Below, piece after piece: positions 1-10,419 of a stretch of DNA of 39,059 bases. Every line of letters begins with the position of its first letter. Position 1 is the first letter of the stretch. The stretch comes from Cochliopodium minus (Eukaryota; Discosea; Himatismenida; Cochliopodiidae), in the NCBI GenBank assembly GCA_024220525.1, contig JAMYWO010000073.1, forward strand, positions 1-39,059, written 5' to 3'. A program made the position numbers and the translations under genes. The notes under the pieces were generated by a model, which saw only the letters and a program-made list of their open reading frames with translations, had not been told where the DNA came from and searched no databases.

Positions 1-139
1 AAAACAAACTTTTTACAGGATAATTTATTCTAATTTTTCCAATACAAAACTAGTTAACTTAATATTAATTAAATAATCTCTTAGCAACAATACAAACTAT
101 AATAATTATAATATAATTTATCTTAGATAATTAGTATAC

Positions 140-158
140 TAATTTTGGGGAGGCCTGA
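140..158 (-). repeat. 19-bp GGGGAGGCCTGA motif, inverted copy of 10204-10222
   Basis: The plus strand reads TAATTTTGGGGAGGCCTGA. The reverse complement of 10204-10222 matches it at 18 of 19 positions. Both copies lie beside LRR genes, one before the 5' part of the first LRR gene and one after the 3' end of the second. They stand out as G/C-rich islands in A/T-rich flanks. They could be terminal repeats of an element or a family-specific flanking motif; the sequence does not decide. Confidence 0.6.
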
Positions 159-203
159 CTTTTTTTTAAACTATTAATTTATTTTTTCAAACATCCGACA
201 CAG

Positions 204-960
204 GAAAATACAAGGTTGTTATGAAAATATCAGCTTATTAGAATTTATGAAAGAAGGATTGGAAAAAAACGAAACTCTCACTCATTTTGTCTCGATTGAT
301 AATGTGATAAAAAAAACGGGTTATCGAGAAATTTCCGAGATATTAAAACATAAAAAATGGGAAGAAATAGAGATATTAGGAAAAAAACTAAGAGGTAATG
401 AAATGAGATTGATTTTTGATTCTTTAAAAGACAACAAATTTCTCCAAAAAATTACCTTTATTCTTGATGTTGATCTTATCCAAACTAGTCACAATTTTTG
501 TTTGGATTGTTTGAAACGTAATGATACTCTTCAATATGTTTCTGTTCCTTTTTTTGGTTTCTCCTTTCAAAACCTTTTAGAGTTATTGAAGGTGAACCAT
601 TCTCTCACTTTTTTTTTTTACACCCATTTTGAGAAACAAAATAAACAAAAGATTGTTGAATCTCTTTTAGAAATAAACAAAAGAATCTTGGGAACCCCGT
701 GTTGGAATGTTGAAAAACATATCGGTTTTGAAGATCGATTCAAAGAGAAAATAAAATTCTTTTTAATTTGTTATCATATCTTTTTGAAGAACAAAAAATA
801 TCTGAGAATCCCAAAACCTTTGCTTTACAGAATTTTTGATGATTCTTCCATATATTTCTTGCTTAGTTTGAAGAAACATATTATTGAAACAGCAGAGGAA
901 AAAAAAGAAAAAGATTCCAAGAAAAGAAAATTTGAAGAAGAAATCAATTTAATTCTTTAA
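204..960 (+). CDS. LRR-type repeat protein, 3' exon(s), with F-box-like C-terminus
   Basis: The open frame runs from a probable splice acceptor (CACAG at about 199-203) to a TAA at 958-960. The first ATG in frame is at 247, but readable protein sequence upstream (CYENISLLEF before MKEGLEKNETL) argues for an earlier exon outside the window. The protein has degenerate leucine-rich units of the ribonuclease-inhibitor type, with recurring 'L..NxTL/SL' steps (EKNETLTHF, KRNDTLQYV, KVNHSLTFF). The C-terminal part (RFKEKIKFFLICYHIF then LRIPKPLLYRIF) resembles the C-terminal segment of the RCC1 proteins at 14.6-32.9 kb and has an F-box-like IPKPLL core. The tail is Lys/Glu-rich (KKEKDSKKRKFEEE) and could be a nuclear signal. 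No enzymatic motif is seen. A role as a protein-interaction adaptor is inference. Confidence 0.6.
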
Positions 961-1047
961 TTTCTCATTTTTTTAAAAAACAAAAAAATACTTTAAAAAA
1001 AATTAAATTTTCTCCAAAGATTTAAAATACAAAAAAAAATATAAATT

Positions 1048-4042
1048 TTATTCGAGATTTGTTCCTTTCTTTTTGGGAAGAGGAATCACCACAAAAATCC
1101 CCAAAATACAAAAGGAAGAATAGATGAGAAGAGGGTACCAAAGTGACTTTGGACCCAGAATGGTCACTATGAAAGGAGTGATCACACCTGCCAATCTTCC
1201 AACCCCATTACAAAGACCATAACCTTTTAAAATAAAAAATAAAAAATTTGAAATAAAAAATAAAAAATAAAAAATAAAAAATAAAAAAAAAAAATAATAA
1301 TAAGACCAGATGATCTCAAACTTGTTGGATACAATGCTACTGTGTAGACTGTCATTGTGGCAAATGAACCTGCAATGAATCCTCTTGAAAGCAATGCGAA
1401 GATTAAAGTGAGATAGGAAGGAAGAGTAAGACCGAGCAAACTTGTAAAGACAGCGCAAAAAAAAAGTTGTATGTACAACACTGTTTTCTCCTCGAAAAAC
1501 CTCAAAGCAACTGCAGAGAAAAATATTCCAGGAAGTTCTTTTAAAAAAATAATACAAAAAAAATTAAAACAAAATATAAATAATAAAAATAAAAAATATT
1601 TAAATTAATAATGAAAAATGAAAAAATAAAAAATATTTAAATTAAAACAAAATATTTAAATAATAAAAATAAAAAATAATAAATTAAATAAAAAAAAAAA
1701 AATTTTACCCGATAAAGATGTAATGAATGTACTGAAATAAGGATTGGAACTTTTTAGTTTGAAAAATTGTGGAGTCAAAATTGAAATTCCCCAATAAGCA
1801 AACACGTTGGAAAACCACAACAGCCAAGAGAGAATGGTGACCGCAGCCATTTTTTTAGTGGAAAACAACTGAAAGACTGTAAATCTTTCCAATTTTTCAC
1901 AAAAAGTTTCAATCTTTTTTTTCTCAATTATTTTTTCGTTTGCTTTAAAAATAAATTTTTAGTTTTTTAATATTTAATTTTTAAATTCAATTTTTTTTTT
2001 TAGAATATTTAAACATTTTTATATATTTAATGTAACTTTTATAGATTTTTTTATTTTTTATTTTTATTTTTTTATTTTTTTATTTTTTATTTTTTATTTT
2101 TTATTTTTTTAATTTTTAATTTTTTATTTTTTTATTTTTTTTTAATTTTTCTTACTATTAATAGAATAATTTTCGTCGTAAAAATTTTGGGTAATTGGAA
2201 CACTTTGATCGTCTTGTTTTTGATCCAAAACAAGATTTCCCACTGGTATAGGCTTTTTATTGTAAGCGGAGATTTTATTCAACAATTGCATTACTTTCTC
2301 TCTATCTCCTTTTTCCTTTAAATATAATAAATAATAAATAATAAAGAGAGAAAATGTAATATTAAAATAAAAAATAAATAAAAAATAAAAATAAGAAATA
2401 AGAAATAAATAAATAAATGAAAATAAAAAATAATAAAAAAATTATTATAAATTGAAAATAATAAAAAATGAAAAATAAAAAATTAGTAAAAGTTAAAGTT
2501 ATAAATTGAAATAAAAAATAAAATGAAAAATAAAAATATAATAAAATATAAAAAATAAAAAATAAACTGAAATAAAAAAACTATTATAAATAAAAAATAA
2601 AAGTAAAAAAATTAAAAAAAAATTTATTTACTGAATAATATTTAATGGATTCAGGCAACATCAAAAAAAACACTCCCAATGCGGCTGAGGGAATTGCAGA
2701 AATCAACAAAAACATCCGCCATTTGTTTTTGGGAAGAATCAAAGCGGCAACTCCACACTCAAATATGGTACCAAAACTCCAAAAAAATTCCAGTATTGTC
2801 ATTACTAATTATAAAAAAAAATTTTGGAAAAAATAAATAGTTATAATCTTTCAAAAAATTAAAAGATTTAAATAAATAAATAAAAATAAATAAAACAAAA
2901 TAAAATAAAATAAAATAATTACCAATTGATCTGGAGGATGAAGGTAAAAATTCCGCTTTAAATAAACAACTTTAATATTTAAAATAATAAATTTAATTAA
3001 AAATTCTTTACAAAATAATGCTAGTGCAACTCCTGTTTCAAATTTGTTTTTTTTTATTTAATTTTATTTTTTTAGAACAATTTTAAATTTTTTTAAATTT
3101 TTACCTCCTCCACCTACTCCAACCCCAACCAAAAATCTGAACACAAGCATTACAATAATATTAGGAGCAATGATACTCAAAAAAGATCCTAATTGAAAAA
3201 AAAAATAAAATAAAAAATAAAAATAAAATAAAAAATGAATAAAAAAAATCAAAAAAATTTTTTTGACCCGCTGATACAAATATTACAGTAAATACACTTA
3301 TTACTTTTCTTCCGACCATATCTCCCAAAACTCCAAAAATAGAACTTCCGAGTAACATCCCCACGAAGAGAGTGCTTCCTATGGCTCCTTCCTCCCATCC
3401 TGACAACTTCCAGTCTGTTTTGAGAACTGGCATTAAGAAACTAATGAGACTCATTTCAGCAGAATCAACTGTTACAAAAAAAAAATTTTTGAGTTTAATG
3501 TTTCGTTGAAAATTCTTTTATAAATTAATTAATTTTTTTGAATTTAATCTCCACCATATATTTGGATCAATTTTTTATCTTAACATAAGGTACTATAATG
3601 AGATCAAAATTTAATCATATTATAAGTTACTATTTAATTGATTAATGAGATCCATTTCTCACAAATTCTCAATATATTTTTATGAAAATAATTTCTTTGA
3701 TTTATTTTGATGATTTCAATGTTAATCCAAATTCATAATCCAAATTCAATCTCATTTATAGTTTAAAAATTATTATTTTGAAAATATTATTTTATACTTG
3801 TAGATTTATTATCTTCATTATAATTTTCCCTTCCGTTTTGATGTTGATGATTTTTTCATGATGATATATATATTACCAAAATAAGAAAATGAGGTCATGA
3901 AGAATAAGAGCCATTGGAATTTTCCCATCCCCATTTCATTGATGGCATCAGATACCGTGAATGCTTTGAGATCTTTTGATGCAGTTTCCATATTGTTGTC
4001 AAAATGGTTATTTATCAAAGGTAGGGTTTCATCATAATTCAT
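1048..4042 (-). CDS. SVOP/SV2-like MFS transporter, at least nine exons
   Basis: Exons read on the minus strand splice in phase. Exon 1 is 3877-4042 (MNYDETLPLINN, ending near TSFSYFG). Exon 2 is 3268-3468 (VDSAEMSLISF, GDMVGRKV). An exon at about 3105-3190 gives FRFLVGVGVGGG, and short exons near 3010-3035 and 2928-2965 give GVALALF and EFLPSSSRSIG. Then come 2634-2802 (MTILEFFWSFG, LPKNKWRMFLLIS), about 2170-2320, about 1709-1910, 1300-1540 (YPTSLRSSGL) and 1048-1220 (NGVGRLAGVITPF). The DSAEM start of the core, the GRK loop after TM2, the R-F-x-x-G-x-G-x-G helix, the E-F-L-P loop and YPTSLRSS-G are hallmarks of the SVOP/SV2/SLC22 branch of the major facilitator superfamily. About 12 transmembrane helices are expected. 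It probably moves small organic solutes across a membrane; the substrate is unknown. The protein ends KKKGTNLE with TAA. Confidence 0.88.
1970..2165. repeat. low-complexity intron DNA inside the MFS gene
   Basis: Near-continuous TTTTTATTTTTTATTT on the plus strand, so A-rich on the coding strand. It lies between the exons at about 1910 and 2170 and carries no readable protein. Confidence 0.7.
3469..3876 (-). other. 408-bp first intron of the MFS gene
   Basis: Bounded by GTAATA (GT at 3875-3876) and AACAG (AG at 3469-3470). It joins ...YFG to VDSAEM in phase 1. It is the longest intron of this gene and has a more mixed composition than the others. I see no gene or RNA inside it. Confidence 0.7.
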
Positions 4043-4202
4043 TTTTTTTTTTAATTTTCAAAAGAAATTTCTATTTTTTATTTATTAATTTTAATCAAAC
4101 AAACGATGGGTATTAAAGAAAATTTTGAAAAACAAATCACCCAACCATTGAAGAATATTTTTCAAAAAAAAAAAATAAAAATAAAAATTAAATAAAAGAA
4201 TA

Positions 4203-4276
4203 GACATGTCCAAAATTTACAACTTTGAGATATAAATTAATTGCTAACAAATTTGGGCTGTTGTAAAATTTTGAAC
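4203..4276 (+). repeat. short dispersed element with internal inverted repeats
   Basis: It starts GACATGTCCAAAATTTACAA and ends GTTGTAAAATTTTGAAC. The two ends are imperfect inverted repeats of each other (GTcCAAAA-TTTACAAC against GTTGTAAAATTTTGAAC). A homologous copy in the opposite orientation lies at 23903-23982, and its duplicate at 32446-32525. It sits in the roughly 360-bp interval between the MFS start and the kinase 3' end, which otherwise holds only A/T-rich DNA. A MITE-like element or a shared regulatory hairpin are both possible. Confidence 0.6.
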
Positions 4277-4402
4277 TCTAATAAAAGAAAAAATAAGATA
4301 AATTATTTAAAAAGTTTAAATACAAAAATATAAAAAATTTTAAAAAAAATAAATCGAAAAATTTTTAAAAATAAAATAATTAAAAAACAAAAAACAAAAA
4401 AT

Positions 4403-5942
4403 TTAATTTATCTGAGTGTCAAAATTGTCAAAAACATTCAAAATAGCTTTGATGTCAACTTTTATGTTTACAAAAACTCCTGTCTCCATGTTGTTTACGA
4501 TGTTGCAAATCTCGTCAAAAGAAGGTCTTTGCTTGGGATTGGACTCCAAACATGAAGACAACATATTAAAGAGGATTTGAGGGACGGTATTAAAAAACAA
4601 ATCTTCTTCAAAAGGAACCTTGGCATCTTTGTACGCAACCTTTTAAAAAATATAAAATATAAAATGAATGAAAATGAATGAAAATTTTAAAACTAATAAA
4701 AAAAAGTAAGAAATAAATTAAATATTACCAGATGTGAAACTCTGATTGGATTTATTTTATAAAATGGTATAATTCCTGTAGCTTTTTTTAATTTTGATTA
4801 TTAAATAAAAAGTTATGAACATTTAAATTAATAAGGAAATAAAATTAATTTACCTAACTCCCACGTTATCACCCCAAAACTCCAAACATCAGCTTTCTCA
4901 CTGAAAGAAAATCAAAAAATTAAAAAATTAATTAAAAAATTAATTAATAAAAAAATTATTTATTTATTTTTTTTTACCTATACTGTTCGCTCTTTAAAAC
5001 TTCAGGTGACATCCATTGTGCCTTTTTTTTTGTTTCATTTTAGTGATAATTAATTTTTAATTTAAAAATTCTTACAGTCCCCAAAACAGTCTTTTAAAAA
5101 GTAAAAAAAAAAAATTAAATTAAAAAAATTATTTTGATAAATATTACCATCACTTGAGTTCTCGTTTTGAATCTTGCTGTGCCAAAATCGCTTATAACAC
5201 ACTGTATCCAAAAAAAAAAATTAAAAAACAATTTCAAAACAATTTTTCAAAATAATGAAAATAAATAAAATATTTGAAGAAAGAATTAAAAAAAAATATT
5301 AATACTCGATATTTTCTTTTGGAAAGACTGCTTTTGTCTTTATCTACATTGTCCAATAAAATATTTTGACTCTTTAAATCTCTGTGAATAATTATTGGGA
5401 TATGGTTGTGACAAAATTTCATTCCTAAATTGAAAAAAAAAAACAAATTAAAAAATTAATTAATAAAAAAATCATTTAAAAAAAATAAAAAAAAAAAAAA
5501 TTAAAAAAAATTTTACCTTCAGAAATATCCTCTAATACAAAATACTTGTCAATATTGTCTAATCTTACTGAACTTTTCTTTGAATGCAAAACATCGAAAA
5601 GAGATCCAAGGGGCATATATTCAAGAACCATGACAATGTCTGATGTCTTTTTAAAATAATAAATAATTTAAATTTAAACTTTTTTTGTGTGAACTTTAAT
5701 GAAAATTTTAAAAATAAAATATTTTGAAAAAATAAAAAAAAATTAAAGAAAAAAATTTTGAACATCAATACTGATTCCTATCAATCTAAGTATGTTTTCA
5801 TGTTGGAGTTTAGATAAGAATGTGCTTTCTTGTAACAACTCTTCAACTGAAACATCTTGTTCTAATTTGAGCTTTTTTAAAGCAACTTGAGAGTGCTCCC
5901 TAAAAAATAAAAATAAAAATAAAAATAATAAAAATTAAAAAG

Positions 5943-5974
<32 letters not shown>

Positions 5975-7649
5975 AAATAAAAATAAAAATAAAATAAAAA
6001 TAATAAAAATTAAAAAGATTAAAAAGATAAAAAAATAAAAATAAAAAATAAAAAATAAAAAATAAAAATTAAAATAAAATAAAAATAATAAAATAATAAA
6101 AAATAAAAATAAAAAAATATATTTACCATAGTCCTTTGATCACTTCAGATGTTGCTCCTACTCCAATCTTCTCTTTCATCACCAAATCTTTGTATTTTAT
6201 GATTTTGAAAGTAGAAGGATTCTCTATGCTTTCAATTCCTTCAGTAAGAATGTCTATTTGTCTCAAAAGTGCTCCTTTTTTCTATAGAATAAAAAATAAA
6301 TAAAAAGAAATAAAATAAAAACAACAATAAAAATAATAAAAATAATAAAAAATAAAAATAAAAAATAATATTAAAATCAACAAATTGTTATTTACAAGAC
6401 AATTATAATCAACACTATAAAAACACTTACCCTCCAATATATCGCATCTCTTTTCAATGTAAAGAACAAAAGTGGAGCAAAAAAAACTTTGTTTAATATT
6501 GAATAAACACTACCAAAAAAAAAAATTTAAAATGATTAAATCAAAAAAAATATTAAAAAAAAAATCTTTTTACATGTCTGTACAAGCAATATATGGTTGT
6601 AAATCAACTTGTCTGAATATGAGCCAAATGAACAACAAAAAATGATCGATGGTCATGTAGACGCTCCAGAGAGTGGCCGCAGGTCTTGGCTGTTTCTTCT
6701 TGATGGTATTTAAAAGACTGGTTTTCTTTCCACATCTCATTAAAATCACAAAAAGAAAAAAAAAAGCGAGACAACCAACAACAAAAATGCATCCTTAATG
6801 AAAGTTATGATTAAGATAATTTAAAAGGATATGAGAAATTTTTAGATACCACATAGTTGACATTTCTTCCAAAATAGTTGTGGGAGATAATATCTATTTA
6901 TCATTTTTTTTATTTTTATTTTGAGTAGTTGAATTGATCACTCTATATTAATTATAATTCAATTTTTATATCTTACATCAACATTGATGGTATCACTATG
7001 ATCAATGATAATGAATATGCCTTGTTGTGAAATAAATTAATTAAGAAATTTCATTTGAAAATTTTTATTTTACTCTTTTGGCATAAGCATTTATGACATC
7101 TTTGTGAAACATGTAGAATACTATTGTCAATTCCACAAACCAGGATGTGGTCTCTATTAATGTATTGACGAAATTCGATATATAAAAGGATACCCCAGCT
7201 TTTGGATTGTATTTGATAGATACAGGCATCAAAATTAGAATCATCTATTCAATTTAAGAATTTAAAGATCTTTTCAAGGATATTTTTTATGAATAAGTTT
7301 ATATAGATTTGAATATCAAAAATAGAATTGAATATTTTATTAATTATAATATGATAATATGCTATCCTCCCATCACATTATATCCATTCTTTATTTCCTG
7401 AATTTATTTTTTTTTAATTGTTTTACTTACTCTTATAAAAAAAATGATCACAATGAGAATCATAACTGTCGTATATATTGGAAAAAATTGTTTGCTTTCT
7501 TCAGATCTGAATTCCACTAAAAGAAATATGATACCCAAAAATACTGAAAAGGATAAAACCAAGCTTATGAGTTGTATATTCCACGATCCTGCCACATTTA
7601 TTGAATAGTAATCTATTTTACAGCATATATGGGTGCAATTATAGTTCAT
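4403..7649 (-). CDS. multi-pass membrane TKL-family protein kinase (GPCR-like N-terminus)
   Basis: The N-terminal exon (7431-7649, MNYNCTHICC..., canonical donor GTAAGT) has two hydrophobic helices (QLISLVLSFSVFLGIIFLLV; TVMILIVIIFFI). The exon at 7074-7244 has another (NTLIETTSWFVELTIVFYMF). The exon at about 6573-6800 has two (IFVVGCLAFFFLFVILM; MTIDHFLLFIWLIF), and about 6431-6508 one more followed by TLKRDAIYWR. The kinase domain follows: glycine loop KIGVGATSEV (about 6130-6170), VALKKLKL lysine, LQHENILRLIGIS, HRDLKSQNIL (about 5360-5395), DFGTARFK (about 5170-5190), QWMSPEVLK, KADVWSFGVITWEL, and C-lobe QRPSFDEI ending at 4403. All catalytic residues (K, HRD, DFG) are present. Family knowledge: TKL kinases are Ser/Thr kinases abundant in amoebae. 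Inference: a membrane receptor kinase. The splice between the 7074 and 6800 exons could not be resolved, so one small exon may be missing. Confidence 0.87.
5889..6124. repeat. AAAAAT-type low-complexity intron in the kinase gene
   Basis: About 235 bp of AATAAAAAT/AAAAATAAAAAT units separate the exon with VALKKLKL from the exon with the glycine loop. It is T-rich on the coding strand. Confidence 0.75.
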
Positions 7650-8107
7650 TCAAAATATATTTTCACTATTTTTTAATATTTTTAATATTTAAGGGTGATT
7701 TGGATAATGCTTTAAATGAATGCAAATTGAAGTTGAAGATCTCATAATTCTTATAATTTATTGAAAATCAAAGATATCTGAACATAAGCTTTATTACCAT
7801 ATCATTTGAACATAATTGATGAAAAAAGGTAATTTGAATTCTCTTGATTCATTGATGCAATCTATTCTTCGTTATTTTGTAATCTCCCAAAACTTTTTTG
7901 AATAATAATTTATAATCGAATTTTTATTTTGTGAAAATATGAAAAGTATGAATTGAAAGACAATGATTTCAAATATCATGGCTTCTCTACCAAATTAAAT
8001 TGAAAAATCAAGTTTAAAAAATTATTTTATTAAATTTATATACTGTTTTTTTTTTTTAAATATTCTGTTGAAATAAATATAAAAAAAACTCATATCCCTC
8101 CTTCAAA
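7650..8107. other. intergenic region, divergent start area
   Basis: About 460 bp between the kinase start (minus) and the zinc-ribbon start (plus), so presumably both promoters. I see no ORF or RNA gene. The part from about 7905 on is repeated, with many small indels, at 36131-36320. Confidence 0.5.
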
Positions 8108-9065
8108 ATGAGTGGCAAATGTTTGAAATGCAAATATGATTTGCTACCAAATGCAAAATTTTGCAAGAAATGTGGAACCAAAACCACACCAACCCCAATA
8201 AAACAAAATAGAAATAATTTAGAAACATCAAAAGAATTAAATAAAGATATAAATACATCCAAAAATTTGAATGGGAGTCCAAGATCAAATGATATAAAAG
8301 AAACGAACAATAATACAAATACAAAGAATAATAGTCCAAGATCGAGCAATAGTGAAAATGATAAAAGTAATATGAGTTTGGAAACATCCAAAGATTTGAA
8401 TCTATCAAAAAATCTGAGCGTATCAGACAATATCAATTGCACAAATTGTAAATTTGAAATGCCAGCAAATGCGAAATTTTGCAAGAAATGTGGTTTGAGG
8501 ATGGATTCAACACCAATACAAAATAAATCGATAAGTAATAGTATGCCAACACTAAATTTAAAAGATATGAATAATAGCAATAAAGATCTCAATATAAATT
8601 CATCAGCAAATCTCTCTTTAAATTCAGTATCCTCGAATAATGGAAATATTAATAATAATCCTCCATCAGGGAAGAAAATAACGACATGTATATATTGCAA
8701 GATTCCATTGAAGGATTTGGATGATGGATTCCAGCAATGCACACAATGCAACAAGAAATTCATGAAGAAATCGAATTTGCTGAATTTGGATCTGCTTAAT
8801 TCAAATTTGAATTCACCAAATACTCCAAGGAAATTCATAAGGGTATCGAAAGAGGTAGTGGGAACAGCAACAGAAACATCTACACCTACACCTACATCAT
8901 TCACTCCCAGAGTGAGATCATCGACCATGAATCCATCCACACCAAGAGTGGTGACTACAAATCCAACGGCACCAAGAGATCTTACTCCACCTCCCATCAA
9001 AAATCAATTGGAGAGGAGTTCCAACAAGATGATGGGATCTCCCAAGATAGATAATGTATCTACAC
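8108..9065 (+). CDS. multi-zinc-ribbon protein with Asn/Ser-rich linkers, 3' end cut by gap
   Basis: It starts at ATG 8108 with a zinc ribbon (CLKC, then 10 residues, then CKKC). A second ribbon follows near residue 115 (CTNC...FCKKCG) and a third near residue 197 (CIYC...CTQC). Long Asn/Ser/Thr-rich linkers lie between them, and a Pro/Thr/Arg-rich tail follows (TPRVRSS, TPRVVTTNP). The frame is open to the n at 9066. Residues read beyond that point belong to another contig and are not this protein. The related sequence at 36321-38260 continues past this break with two more ribbons and a Lys/Glu coiled coil, so the intact protein is likely much longer. Zinc ribbons usually mediate protein or nucleic-acid contacts. 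The exact function is unknown. Confidence 0.8.
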
Positions 9066-9066
9066 N
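9066..9066. other. scaffold join (single n)
   Basis: The zinc-ribbon frame ends abruptly here, and the next 77 bases are identical to the last 77 bases before the n at 12555. A one-base n is what some scaffolders (SSPACE for example) write when an overlap is predicted but not found. Confidence 0.9.
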
Positions 9067-9143
9067 TTTCATGTGTGAATTGATTATAATGCAACGAATA
9101 CAAACTAATATTATCATTGAGAGGAAATATATAAAGCCCAAAA
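9067..9143 (+). repeat. 77-base contig-end overlap with 12478-12554
   Basis: The first 77 bases of this contig equal the last 77 bases of the contig ending at 12554. They begin TTTCATGTGTGAATTG and end ATAAAGCCCAAAA. An exact 77-base overlap at two contig ends is the signature of a de Bruijn graph assembly at k=77, not of a biological repeat. It says that 12554 should be followed by 9144. Confidence 0.9.
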
Positions 9144-9286
9144 CAACTCACTTCAATGAAAAAACAAAAATTTAAATAGTATAAACATTCACTTTATTTT
9201 TTTATAAAAAATTGTGATACTGACAGTGTGGATATGGTAAATTGTTCCTTTGAGTTTTGTTATATTCTTATATTGTAAAATGATAG

Positions 9287-10117
9287 AGAAAAAAAGGATT
9301 TGATGAATTGATTCATAAAATAAGGCAGGGAAAAGATTTCTTAAATGGGAGTGATATATACAATTTTAACAGAGATGAAGAGAAAATGAAAAAGATTTTT
9401 GAGATTTTAAAAAGAATAGATAAAACCAAAAAAATTTTCTTTGGCAGAAATATATTGGAAGGAAGTTTCGATCATTTCCTTGATTATCTCAAACATACCA
9501 AAAATCTTGAATATTTGCAATTATTAATAAATCCCTATCATGATAAGAAATGGGATGATTTCTGTGAAATTCTCAAATCTAATACCTCAATCAAAATATT
9601 ACATCTTGTTCATAAAGATGATGAAGATTTCTACGAAATAATTGAAAAGATATTGAATTCTCTCCAACAAAACGAGAAGATATCTGAATTAGGATTCAAA
9701 GATTTTGAAATAAATTCAAATTTTGCGGAGGAGATATCCAATTTTATTTCCACAAATAGAAGCATCACTTCTTACAAATTTGAAAACGATATTTATTTTT
9801 CGGGTAAATTTGAAATCCAATTAATTTGCGAAGCTATAAAAAAGAATAAAAAAATAAAAAAGTTGAGTTTGCGAGAATTTAAAGGCAAATATTTCGAAAA
9901 TTATTTAACAGAAATTTTAGATTCTAACCCAAACATTGAAGAACTCAATTTAAATCATATTACTCTCAATCAAAAACAATTATCTTCTCTTTTAAACTCA
10001 ATCAAAAAATGTACTCTTCTCAAATGTTTTACCATTAAATACAATAAACTTGAACGCTTGAAAAATAATGAAATGAACATGATGTTGTCTTCAAATAAAT
10101 CCCTCAAGAAATTGTAA
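9287..10117 (+). CDS. LRR (ribonuclease-inhibitor-like) protein
   Basis: The frame is open from 9287 to a TAA at 10115-10117. There is no ATG at the very start of the frame. The first ATG in frame is near 9386 (MKKIFEIL), so either that is the start or an upstream exon exists. Leucine-rich units follow one another: NLEYLQLLINPY, SIKILHLVHK, KISELGFKDFE, SITSYKFEN, KIKKLSLREF, NIEELNLNHITL, LLKCFTIKYNKL. The steps of about 28 residues and the alternating 'F..ALKxNxxI' spacing fit the RI-like class. There is no signal peptide and no catalytic domain, so it is probably a cytoplasmic scaffold. Unlike the LRR gene at the window start, no F-box-like C-terminus is visible. Confidence 0.75.
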   Translation, partial: RKKGFDELIHKIRQGKDFLNGSDIYNFNRDEEKMKKIFEILKRIDKTKKIFFGRNILEGSFDHFLDYLKHTKNLEYLQLLINPYHDKKWDDFCEILKSNTSIKILHLVHKDDEDFYEIIEKILNSLQQNEKISELGFKDFEINSNFAEEISNFISTNRSITSYKFENDIYFSGKFEIQLICEAIKKNKKIKKLSLREFKGKYFENYLTEILDSNPNIEELNLNHITLNQKQLSSLLNSIKKCTLLKCFTIKYNKLERLKNNEMNMMLSSNKSLKKL

Positions 10118-10203
10118 AACAAACTTTTATTTTTAAAAGTGAAAAAAATTTTTTTTTAATTTTAATTGTAAAAAAAAACTTTTTTATTTTTTCTGAACTT
10201 TTT

Positions 10204-10222
10204 TCAGGCCTCCCCAAAACTA
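10204..10222 (+). repeat. 19-bp TCAGGCCTCCCC motif, inverted copy of 140-158
   Basis: Reads TCAGGCCTCCCCAAAACTA. It lies about 90 bp after the LRR stop codon and differs from the inverted partner at one position. Confidence 0.6.
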
Positions 10223-10280
10223 ATCGACTATTTCCATAATTTTAATCAATAGATTAATATTTTAATCGAAAAAACTAATT

Positions 10281-10281
10281 N
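10281..10281. other. scaffold join (single n)
   Basis: Separates the LRR contig from the contig that begins in the A-rich intron of the nucleoside hydrolase. Confidence 0.9.
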
Positions 10282-10409
10282 ATAAAAAAATAAAAAAATA
10301 AAAAAATAAAAAATAAAAAAATAAAAAAATAAAAAATAAAAAAATAAAAAAATAAAAATAATAAAAAATAAAAAATAAAAATTAAAAAAATAAAAAAATA
10401 AAAAAATAT
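10282..10409. repeat. ATAAAAAA low-complexity intron part
   Basis: Tandem ATAAAAAA-like units that end at the splice acceptor ATTAG (10415-10419) of the nucleoside hydrolase exon 6. The matching 5' half of this intron is at 14361-14623. Confidence 0.75.
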
Positions 10410-10419
10410 TTTTCATTAG

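Noticed and set aside
8056-9000. Minus-strand ORF of 314 codons opposite the zinc-ribbon gene
   Set aside because: The plus strand has three zinc ribbons and a sensible start. The long antisense frame follows from low stop density in Asn/Ser-rich coding DNA.
9067-9175. Continuation of the zinc-ribbon protein past the n at 9066
   Set aside because: The sequence after the n belongs to another contig (it is the end of B). The related sequence at 37250 shows a different continuation (TPTTPTGG).
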